Assembly (NCBI GenBank): GCA_021802375.1
Contig: JAKAAL010000200.1
Coordinates: forward strand, 1-7,134
Direction of reading: 5' to 3'
Length of the DNA stretch: 7,134 nucleotides
From: Bacillota bacterium
GTDB lineage: Bacteria; Bacillota_E; Sulfobacillia; Sulfobacillales; Sulfobacillaceae
Part shown: in pieces, positions 1-5,548 of the stretch
Position numbering within the stretch: the stretch's first letter is position 1
Layout: each line of letters starts with the position of its first letter
Notes under the pieces: generated by a model
Database searches by the model: none
Told to the model about the DNA's origin: nothing
Seen by the model: only the letters and a program-made list of their open reading frames with translations
Translations under genes and position numbers: made by a program

Positions 1-10
1 GAGCCTAGCC

Positions 11-109
11 ATGCCCTACTTGGCGGATATCATCATCGACCGGGTGGCCGAGGCCTTGGATCATCCCTTCACCTATTCGGTGCCGGATTTCTTGAAAGAG
101 ACCATGTAG
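11..109 (+). pseudogene. priA: priA N-terminal fragment (primosomal protein N'), cut off after 32 codons
   Basis: An ATG at 11 opens a 32-codon frame ending in TAG at 107-109. Its product begins MPYLADIIIDRVAEALDHPF and continues with a TYSVPDFLKE segment. This matches the start of Firmicutes PriA, the replication-restart helicase, where a xxAxVIVD strand is followed by a PFxYxVP motif and a loop before the G-x-RVxVPFG segment. Complete PriA is roughly 700-800 residues, so only the first part of the 3'-DNA-end-binding domain is present. The expected G-x-RV segment is absent, and the DNA after about base 105 reads instead as the permease gene on the other strand. The frame is open through base 2, so the true start could lie left of the window. 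The fragment cannot be functional. It is either a remnant left by a rearrangement or the edge of a chimeric assembly. The identification rests on motif recall, not alignment. Confidence 0.6.
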
Positions 110-849
110 AGGGCGTACACCACCAGACCATGCCATAGGGCAGCGCCGTTGGGGGGATAGCTTAATACAGCCGATATCCGCGAGAAGTAACTGGTGAAAA
201 AGAGGTCCCGCACCCGCGTCAAAAACGGCAAGTCGCCCAGCATGGCCAAGACGATGAGGCTTCCCATCGTGACCATGATGGCGGATACCGCATGTCGGCT
301 AAACGCGCTGACAATCAACGCAAACGTCGAGACGACCGCCAACCCCGCGACCGCGTATCCCATCATCATCATCAGAATGCGCCAGAAGTCCCCAGGGGCC
401 GCATTGATCCCCGACGGCAGCGCGGAGCCATGCAGTCCGAAGAGAAGAAAGCCCGCCATCAGGCTCGAGCCCGACAACACCACCGTGGCCAGAATCCCGT
501 ATCCCAGCCCGACCAGCCACTTCGCCCAAAAAGCGCTCCAGGGATTGACTCCATGGGTCAGCAGCGTAGCCCAGGTTCCCAATTGGCGTTCGCCCGCAAT
601 GCTGTCAGCGCTGAAGAGAGTCACAAAGAATGGCAACATGATGCTGGTGGACATGATGAGGGCCAAAATGGGCACAAAAAAACCGTTCGCAAGGCCCCGT
701 CCCACGTAATCCATCACCGCCGCCTGTCCGTGCATTTGGCTGTAGCCGTACGCGAACAGCGCCCCCAGCAGCACCAGCGAAAACAAAGAGCCCCAAAATC
801 GCACCAAGCGAAACTGACGCCGGCATTCCCATTTAACGTACGTCCACAT
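73..849 (-). CDS. ABC-2 type transporter permease, C-terminus replaced at a junction
   Basis: This 258-residue polytopic membrane protein is the probable membrane partner of the ATPase encoded just upstream. Hydrophobic segments lie near residues 18-36, 54-80, 110-137, 157-182 and 188-206, with a partial one at 238-250. The cytoplasmic loop at 82-112 (DSIAGERQLGTWATLLTHG, then FWAKW) is the usual ABC-2 coupling loop, D-x-I-A-x-E-x-x-x-G-T followed by LL and a K. The ATG at 849 follows a GGAGGA site at 855-860 and overlaps the ATPase gene by 17 bp, which suggests translational coupling. The last helix breaks off after GLVVYALYMV. The final residues SFKKSGTE are the antisense reading of the priA fragment, so roughly 10-15 native residues seem to be missing. 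No terminator follows. The substrate cannot be inferred; the family includes antibiotic, Na+ and lipid-linked exporters. Confidence 0.82.
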   Translation of the reverse strand: MWTYVKWECRRQFRLVRFWGSLFSLVLLGALFAYGYSQMHGQAAVMDYVGRGLANGFFVPILALIMSTSIMLPFFVTLFSADSIAGERQLGTWATLLTHGVNPWSAFWAKWLVGLGYGILATVVLSGSSLMAGFLLFGLHGSALPSGINAAPGDFWRILMMMMGYAVAGLAVVSTFALIVSAFSRHAVSAIMVTMGSLIVLAMLGDLPFLTRVRDLFFTSYFSRISAVLSYPPNGAALWHGLVVYALYMVSFKKSGTE

Positions 850-1753
850 GGCTGTCCTCCAAGTAGGCTAGAAGTCGCGATTCCAAACTTGCTGTCCGCC
901 GCATGACGGTTCGGACGGCCAATCCCTCGCGCATTAGAGCGGCGTTGACTTGCCCCAAGTCGAGGCTGCCATCCCAGACCGCGGCGATTCGCCCCTCTCC
1001 CGCCGGCCGAGCATCCAACCCTAGATTGCGAAGATAGCGAAGACCGCGCTCAACGGGCCAGAGCTCCCATAAAATCTCTTCTGGGATGCGACTGCCCAAC
1101 GTATTCACAGGGCCCACGTAGCGTATCCGCCCATTGTCAAACACGGCAATCCTGTCGCACAGGCGCTCGATGTCAGAAATCACGTGGCTCGACATAATGA
1201 GGGTGCTGCCGTACTCCTGACGGACCCGGCCCAAAAGCTGGCGCATCTCCGCTAGGCGGGCTGGATCCAATCCATCCTCTGGCTCGTCCAAAATGATAAG
1301 GCCTGGTCGCTTCATGAGTGCGGCGGCAATGCCCAACCGCTGCCGCATCCCGTGGGAATAGCCGCCCACCCGCTGTTCCGCTGCCCCATCCAAATGCACA
1401 TAATGAAGCGCCTCGTCGACACGACGAGCGGATCCGTGGGTGAGTTCCGCGAGCATCATCAAGTTCTCACGGCCGGTAAGATACGGATAGAATCGGGGCG
1501 TATCCACGAAGCCACCCACCTGCCGCATCGCCGACGCGGGATCAGGCCACAGCGGCTGGCCGTTGTAGTAGATCGCTCCGCGAGTCGGGCGCATCAGCCC
1601 CAAGAGCATCTTGAGCAGCGTGGACTTTCCCGCCCCGTTCGGCCCAACCAAGCCAAGCGCCGATCCCGCGTCAATGCTGAACGAGACGTTCTCCAGCGCC
1701 GCGGTTTTGCCATAAAACTTGGTGACGCCTTCTACATCGACAGCTATCGCCAT
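833..1753 (-). CDS. ABC transporter ATP-binding protein (BcrA/CcmA-like)
   Basis: This is the cytoplasmic ATPase that should power the permease encoded next. Numbered from the ATG at 1753 (306 aa), Walker A GPNGAGKST is at 37-45. The Q-loop region has GGFVDTPRFYPYLTGRENL, with no Gln at the usual place, as in BcrA-type proteins that carry an acidic residue there. The signature is degenerate (YSHGMRQRLGIA, near 132-143). Walker B is LIILDE at 152-157, followed by PEDGLDP where PTxGLDP is more usual. The switch His is in MSSHVISD (H190). The roughly 100 residues after the switch form an accessory C-terminal domain typical of drug- and bacitracin-type exporters. An in-frame GTG at 1768 would add five residues (MGSIG). 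I prefer the ATG because it has GAGGTG upstream, though at a long spacing of about 12 nt. It overlaps the upstream gene by 10 bp, or by 25 bp with the GTG start. Confidence 0.92.
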   Translation of the reverse strand: MAIAVDVEGVTKFYGKTAALENVSFSIDAGSALGLVGPNGAGKSTLLKMLLGLMRPTRGAIYYNGQPLWPDPASAMRQVGGFVDTPRFYPYLTGRENLMMLAELTHGSARRVDEALHYVHLDGAAEQRVGGYSHGMRQRLGIAAALMKRPGLIILDEPEDGLDPARLAEMRQLLGRVRQEYGSTLIMSSHVISDIERLCDRIAVFDNGRIRYVGPVNTLGSRIPEEILWELWPVERGLRYLRNLGLDARPAGEGRIAAVWDGSLDLGQVNAALMREGLAVRTVMRRTASLESRLLAYLEDSHVDVR

Positions 1754-2835
1754 TCCGATTGAGCCCACCTCGCTAACTCAGTTTGTGTTCGACTTCCCAT
1801 CAACGTGATCTCCCGCCGATTCCGCCGAAACGTGACCACGCTGAATACACCGTCGGTCACCCCTCGAAACTGAGCGGAACCGCGAATAGGCCTCAGGAAA
1901 CTTTGGGCTCGACGACCAGTCCAAACCTTGGCCGGTGTGCTCAACACCAGCACACGCCCCGGCCCAGTCCCATACACGGCGATGGCATTGTCTCCGGCTT
2001 TCCGCTGACTCGTGCGGATTAGTGGACCCAAATGGCGGGGAAACGGTGCCGGGGGGAGTGCATTCGAGCTTCCGGCCAACTGGTGCGTCACCTGATTCAA
2101 GGCTGGAGAGACATGCCAGGCGACCACGGTCCCCGCCGAGGGGGGACTTGCTGAGGATCCCGGTGAGCCTTCCGTAAAGACGGCCGCTTTGACTGAAAAG
2201 ACGGTGCTGCCGCTCTGATCCCGCACACGCACCCCGAGCGGGACAAAGTACTGTCCCTGAAACCAGTACGTAACCGATCCCCACAACGTCCCCGGAACCC
2301 GAGGCGTGAGTGTCACCTGATATGCGGGAAGGTTGCCAATGTGGGTGACGGCGGTACTGGCGGACCAGTCCTTCTCCCACGTGCCAGGGGCTGGAATTTG
2401 CCACAGGGTCCACGGCGACTGCAACGCTGCCGGCAACGTGCTGATGGTGCGCTGGTTGTCTTGGCCTTGGTAGGTAACCAGTTGATTGTGATCCCGGGCC
2501 ACCACCCCGACCACCGCGTCGGCCTGGTTAATCTCCTCAAAACGCCACGAATGGGGAGAGTTTTGGTAGAGATTGATAGTGGTTACGCTGCCATCCGGCA
2601 CCGGCAAATTGATTAAGCGCGCCAGATTCACCTGTGGTGGCAAGAGGCTGTTCTGATAGGTCAAGGTTTCACCGAACGAATCCGTCCGCAAGGATGCCCA
2701 ACTATGCCGAAAAATCGCATTGGCACCCATCGGCTTCAGATGCGCTTCCGCTTTGGCCAAGGGCGCCAAGTAGATGGCCAGCGCCGTGGCTCCGCCGACC
2801 AGGGTGGCGATTGCATACCATTTCTTGCGATCCAT
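1744..2835 (-). CDS. exported LolA/RseB-like protein of the ABC module
   Basis: This 363-residue protein has a charged N-terminus (MDRKKW), a hydrophobic stretch at about 7-27, and a possible signal peptidase I site after LAKA. There is no lipobox Cys, so it is either secreted or anchored by an uncleaved helix. The rest is beta-rich with alternating hydrophobic and polar residues. DSFGETLTYQ (52-61), an LPAYQVTLTPR strand (169-179) followed by YWFQGQYFVPLGVRVRD (190-206), and the ending ITLMGSRTQTELARWAQS all resemble the LolA/RseB/DUF4367 fold found in Gram-positive lipoprotein-sorting-like and sigma-factor-modulating proteins. A Ser/Pro/Gly-rich linker at 222-236 divides the protein. The ATG is preceded by GGGGGG with a spacing of about 6 nt. 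It is the first gene of the leftward unit and overlaps the ATPase start. An accessory or sensor role beside the transporter is an inference. The family assignment is from pattern only. Confidence 0.7.
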   Translation of the reverse strand: MDRKKWYAIATLVGGATALAIYLAPLAKAEAHLKPMGANAIFRHSWASLRTDSFGETLTYQNSLLPPQVNLARLINLPVPDGSVTTINLYQNSPHSWRFEEINQADAVVGVVARDHNQLVTYQGQDNQRTISTLPAALQSPWTLWQIPAPGTWEKDWSASTAVTHIGNLPAYQVTLTPRVPGTLWGSVTYWFQGQYFVPLGVRVRDQSGSTVFSVKAAVFTEGSPGSSASPPSAGTVVAWHVSPALNQVTHQLAGSSNALPPAPFPRHLGPLIRTSQRKAGDNAIAVYGTGPGRVLVLSTPAKVWTGRRAQSFLRPIRGSAQFRGVTDGVFSVVTFRRNRREITLMGSRTQTELARWAQSEWR

Positions 2836-2879
2836 GTGGAACCCCCCTTTTCTGTCCCATAGTTTACCCGCGGTGCCAA

Positions 2880-2885
2880 ATTATC
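2880..2885 (-). promoter_or_regulatory. candidate -10 element for the leftward ABC module
   Basis: On the - strand this reads GATAAT, one mismatch from TATAAT, and lies about 45 bp upstream of the LolA/RseB-like gene start. No convincing -35 hexamer sits 16-18 bp further upstream. A TTGGCA lies just downstream (2874-2879) but has no well-spaced -10. The call is tentative; the position is reasonable because the leftward unit needs a promoter in this 124-bp gap. Confidence 0.25.
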
Positions 2886-2920
2886 ACTCGGTCTCCTGAA
2901 ATTTTCCTGCCCGGGCGGTG

Positions 2921-2929
2921 TGCTATACT
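2921..2929 (+). promoter_or_regulatory. extended -10 promoter of dedA
   Basis: TGCTATACT is an extended -10 element (TG-n followed by TATACT, one mismatch from TATAAT) about 31 bp before the TTG start. Transcription would begin near 2936 and give a leader of roughly 24 nt. The -35 region around 2900-2907 is T-rich (ATTTTCC) and poor, which fits reliance on the extended -10. The longest open frame for dedA starts at a GTG at 2918, upstream of this promoter, so that start is unlikely. Confidence 0.55.
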
Positions 2930-2946
2930 GTGCTCATTCCACACAC

Positions 2947-2952
2947 GAGGAG
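2947..2952 (+). promoter_or_regulatory. ribosome binding site fixing the TTG start of dedA
   Basis: GAGGAG is a near-perfect Shine-Dalgarno sequence ending 7 nt before TTG at 2960. No other in-frame ATG/GTG/TTG nearby has such a site, so this decides the start. Confidence 0.8.
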
Positions 2953-2959
2953 ACCGGAA

Positions 2960-3586
2960 TTGCTCACCATTTTCAACACCGTCAGCCATTGGCTGCATGC
3001 CGTCGGAGTCGGGGCGATTTTTCTGGTCTTGTTTGTCGAGTGCTTCGGAGTGCCCAGTCCTGACGAGATAATCCTGTTGTTTTCCGGATACCTGATCTCC
3101 GTACATCGATTCAGCTACCCGATTGTCATTGTTGCCGCGGTGGCGGGCAGCACCGCTGGAGCAACGGGCGCCTATTTTCTGGCGCGATTGGGCGGACGCA
3201 AATTGATGCTGAAATACTTCCGCTTCTTGTTCCGAACCCCAGAGCGGTTGGAGTATTGGGAACAATACTTTCAACGTCGGGGCGACATTGTGGTGCTCAT
3301 CGGCCGCATCATCTCCGGCGTGCGTGCCGTCATCTCATATCCCGCCGGCCTGTTCAACATGCCGTACTGGCGTTTTCTCGCCTACACCGTCGCCGGATCC
3401 CTCATCTGGGCCCTCATCGCCGTCACGGTCGGATACATTCTTGGACCCCACGTCGTACGGGCGCTCAATGCCACCAAACACTATGAACTGCCAGTGATTC
3501 TCGGTCTGGTTGTCCTAGGGGTGTTGTGGTACCTTTGGGAGCGCAAAAAAAAGAAGCGACGGCCTCCGTCGCCGTCGCCCCATTGA
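2960..3586 (+). CDS. DedA-family membrane protein
   Basis: This is a 208-residue inner-membrane protein starting at TTG. Family marks are GVPSPDEIILLFSGYL at 30-45 (the PxPxE-type re-entrant segment), a Gly/Ala-rich helix AAVAGSTAGATGAYFLARLGG (59-79), and the signature loop GRIISGVRAVISYPAG (115-130) followed by NMPYWRFLAYTVAGSLIW. A further helix spans about 176-194, and the tail is very basic (RKKKKRR) then SPSPH. DedA proteins take part in membrane homeostasis, and some, such as Bacillus UptA, are reported to recycle undecaprenyl phosphate. Which substrate this one handles cannot be read here. It is monocistronic, divergent from the ABC module and convergent with dapF, with 13 bp between the two stop codons. 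Its last 15 or so codons contain the terminator of the opposing operon, which accounts for the eight-A run encoding the Lys cluster. Confidence 0.88.
   Translation: MLTIFNTVSHWLHAVGVGAIFLVLFVECFGVPSPDEIILLFSGYLISVHRFSYPIVIVAAVAGSTAGATGAYFLARLGGRKLMLKYFRFLFRTPERLEYWEQYFQRRGDIVVLIGRIISGVRAVISYPAGLFNMPYWRFLAYTVAGSLIWALIAVTVGYILGPHVVRALNATKHYELPVILGLVVLGVLWYLWERKKKKRRPPSPSPH
3545..3572 (-). terminator. intrinsic terminator of the Ca2+-ATPase-dapF operon, inside the dedA 3' end
   Basis: Read leftward, a perfect 7-bp GC-rich stem (GCGACGG paired with CCGTCGC, 3-nt loop at 3563-3565) is followed directly by TTCTTTTTTTT (3555 down to 3545). It starts 28 bp past the dapF stop codon. The same bases are coding in dedA (lysine/arginine cluster). 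On the + strand no T run follows the hairpin, so it should act only leftward. Confidence 0.85.
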
Positions 3587-3599
3587 ATGGCGGTCCAAT

Positions 3600-4433
3600 C
3601 TATTCGCTGTCCACCCAGGAACAATACCCGTGGAACACTTCCCGTGCAGGACCCGTCAGATAGACCGGGTGACTCTCGTCTCTGTCCCATTCGACCGTTA
3701 ACACGCCTCCCGGCACCTCCACGGCAAGCGGCGATTCCACCAAGCGAAGACGGAGGGCCAGCGCCGCCGCGCCGGCCGCCCCGGTCCCGCACGCCAGAGT
3801 CTGCCCGGCTCCCCGCTCCCAGTGGCGCATCTTCACGCCGTGCCGACCCACCACCTCAGCGGAATGGACATTGATGCGCCGAGGAAACCACTCGTGGCGT
3901 TCCAGCAACGGTCCCCAGCGAGCCATCTGCTCCCGATCCCACAACGTCCCGAAGATAACAAGATGCGGATTGCCCATCGAGACCGAGTAGGCAGGAAACC
4001 GAAGGCCGCCCGCAGCAATGTCAGAACTGCCGCCCGGGAGGACCTCGAAGCGGGGAACCCCCATGTTGATGCGGAGCAGTTCAGCCCGCCCTTCGACCGA
4101 CTCGACAACCTCTGGAAAGCGAAGTCCCGCACCTGTCCGTATGGTTTGGTGTGTTCCTGCCAATCCTCGGTCATAGAGCCATTTGGCCATCCCTCGGAGC
4201 CCGTTGCCGCACATCTCGGATTCGCTGCCGTCCGCGTTGAAGATCCGCATGACGGCATCGACGCCCTGGCCTTGCGCGATGGTGATGATGCCGTCGGCCC
4301 CGACCCCGAAGTGCCGGTCTGACAGCCGCCGCGCCAGTTCGTTCCAGTTGGGGGTCACCGGCCAGGGGTCTCGAACGTCGAAGTACAGATAATCGTTGCC
4401 GAGACCTTCAAGCTTCCAAAATTCCAGTTCCAT
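3600..4433 (-). CDS. dapF: diaminopimelate epimerase
   Basis: This cytoplasmic, cofactor-free epimerase converts LL-diaminopimelate to meso-diaminopimelate, the precursor of lysine and of the peptidoglycan cross-link. Its 277 residues match the family length. Both catalytic cysteines are visible: C75 in FNADGSESEMCGNG and C215 in ERGAGQTLACGTGAA. Other conserved parts are GLGNDY (10-15), HFGVGADG (41-48) and SMGNPH (152-157). The family more often has GET before the second Cys; here it is GQT, a conservative change. The ATG follows an AGGAG site that touches the TAG stop of the upstream Ca2+-ATPase, with only 8 bp between the genes, so it is probably co-transcribed and translationally coupled. 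No lysine-pathway gene adjoins it. Its transcript should end at the terminator in dedA. Confidence 0.96.
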   Translation of the reverse strand: MELEFWKLEGLGNDYLYFDVRDPWPVTPNWNELARRLSDRHFGVGADGIITIAQGQGVDAVMRIFNADGSESEMCGNGLRGMAKWLYDRGLAGTHQTIRTGAGLRFPEVVESVEGRAELLRINMGVPRFEVLPGGSSDIAAGGLRFPAYSVSMGNPHLVIFGTLWDREQMARWGPLLERHEWFPRRINVHSAEVVGRHGVKMRHWERGAGQTLACGTGAAGAAALALRLRLVESPLAVEVPGGVLTVEWDRDESHPVYLTGPAREVFHGYCSWVDSE

Positions 4434-4441
4434 AATTTCTC

Positions 4442-5548
4442 CTAGCGCGCCGGCATCCGTGCCGCACGCTTGAACGGCCGCAGCACGACATCGCGAACGG
4501 CAGCCAGCACTTGAATGAATCCCGATGCCGCCACAACAATCGCCCAGTCTCCCACCGCCAGAGGATCCGTCTTGAACAGCTGACTAAGCCACGGCACGTA
4601 CACCACAGCTAGCAGCATCGCAATCGATGACAGCACCGCCAGGACGGCCCAAGGGTTGGAGAAGAGCCCCACTTCAAGAAAGCTGCGATCTTCGGCCCGT
4701 GCGTCAAACACATGAAACAACTGACTTAAGATTAGTGTGGCAAGCGCCATGCTGCGGGCCTCTCGGAGCCCCATGCCCAAAGGGCCCATGGACAGCGCGA
4801 ACACTGCCAATGTGCTCACACCAATTAAGATACCGCGGAAAGCGATTTTGGTGCCCAGCCCACGGGCAAAGATGCTTTCTGATGGTGGCCGGGGCGGGCG
4901 GTCCATCACTCCCGGCGACGGCGGATCGATGCCCAGGGCCATCGCAGGCAATCCGTCGGTCACCAGATTGACAAACAGGATCTGAATGGGCAGCAACGGC
5001 AACGGCAACCCCATGAAGGCAGCTAGGAACATGACCAGTACCTCGCCGACGTTGCACGACAAGAGATAGCGGATGAATTTCCGAATGTTGTCGTAGATGG
5101 CGCGCCCTTCCTCAATCGCACGCACAATGGTGGCAAAGTTGTCATCGGTAAGAATCATGGCGGAGGCTTCCTTGGTGACGTCGGTGCCGGTCATCCCCAT
5201 GGCCACTCCAATGTCTGCCTCCTTGACAGCCGGCGCATCGTTGACCCCGTCTCCCGTCATGGCGACGACGTGACCACGCGCCTTCCATGCCCGCACCACC
5301 CTGAGCTTATGCGGTGGCGATACACGCGCGTAGACGCGGATGCGATCGACTCGGTCAGTCAACTCCTCATCGCTCAGCAAATCCAGTTCGCGTCCCGTAA
5401 TGATTTCGTCGCCGCGCCCCAGCATGCCCAACTCGCGTGCAATGGCGCGCGCCGTATTGGGATGGTCTCCGGTTATCATCACCGTCCGCACGCCCGCCCG
5501 GTGCGCCTCCCGTACGGCTTCCATCGCTTCTGAACGGGGGGGGGTCAA
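4442..5548 (-). CDS. SERCA-like Ca2+-ATPase, C-terminal part after a frameshift
   Basis: This frame carries the second half of a P2A-type ATPase, about 365 residues. The P domain shows MITGDHPNTARAIA (24-37), VSPPHK (76-81) and MTGDGVNDAPAVKEADIGVA (97-116). Membrane helix M5 has RYLLSCNVGEV, and M6 has VNLVTDGLPAMALG. The N and E of M5 and the N, T and D of M6 match Ca2+-coordinating residues of SERCA, which supports Ca2+ over other cations. In the M8 region SERCA's Glu appears replaced (LSQLFHVFDAR), as is common in bacterial homologues. Four C-terminal helices follow. The apparent TTG start at 5548 is not a real start: it has no ribosome site and begins mid-motif, at the DPPR of GMIDPPR. 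It is really the continuation of the gene to the right, shifted by one base at the G9 run. Confidence 0.88.
   Translation of the reverse strand: MTPPRSEAMEAVREAHRAGVRTVMITGDHPNTARAIARELGMLGRGDEIITGRELDLLSDEELTDRVDRIRVYARVSPPHKLRVVRAWKARGHVVAMTGDGVNDAPAVKEADIGVAMGMTGTDVTKEASAMILTDDNFATIVRAIEEGRAIYDNIRKFIRYLLSCNVGEVLVMFLAAFMGLPLPLLPIQILFVNLVTDGLPAMALGIDPPSPGVMDRPPRPPSESIFARGLGTKIAFRGILIGVSTLAVFALSMGPLGMGLREARSMALATLILSQLFHVFDARAEDRSFLEVGLFSNPWAVLAVLSSIAMLLAVVYVPWLSQLFKTDPLAVGDWAIVVAASGFIQVLAAVRDVVLRPFKRAARMPAR

Larger units (their letters stand above)
2889..2956. repeat. 9-bp perfect inverted repeat flanking the dedA promoter
   Basis: CGGTCTCCT at 2889-2897 is the exact reverse complement of AGGAGACCG at 2948-2956, with 50 bp between the arms. 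The left arm lies near the putative leftward promoter. The right arm contains the Shine-Dalgarno site of dedA. An 8-bp palindrome GCCCGGGC (2909-2916) sits between them in the -35/-10 spacer region. The arms could be paired operator half-sites for a regulator of both divergent units, or a coincidence driven by the SD sequence. Confidence 0.35.

Noticed and set aside
292..906. 204-codon open frame on the + strand opposite the permease
   Set aside because: The product is rich in Arg, Gln, His and Pro with no recognisable fold, and it lies antisense to a gene with clear membrane-protein features; it is a high-GC shadow frame.
2874..2879. TTGGCA on the - strand as a -35 box for the leftward module
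   Set aside because: The nearest -10-like hexamer (TATGGG) is only 12 bp downstream, and nothing suitable occurs at 16-18 bp.
2864..3274. 136-codon open frame on the - strand across the dedA promoter and 5' half
   Set aside because: Low-complexity polar product, no ribosome site, and it runs antisense through dedA and its promoter.
3580..3590. CCATT-G-AATGG palindrome just after dedA as a + strand terminator
   Set aside because: The stem is only 5 bp, A/T-weak, and no T run follows on the + strand.
5546..5548. TTG at 5548 as the start of a separate short P-type ATPase gene
   Set aside because: It lies inside the conserved DPPR motif, has no Shine-Dalgarno sequence, and the protein would lack the phosphorylation and actuator domains; a frameshift explains it better.
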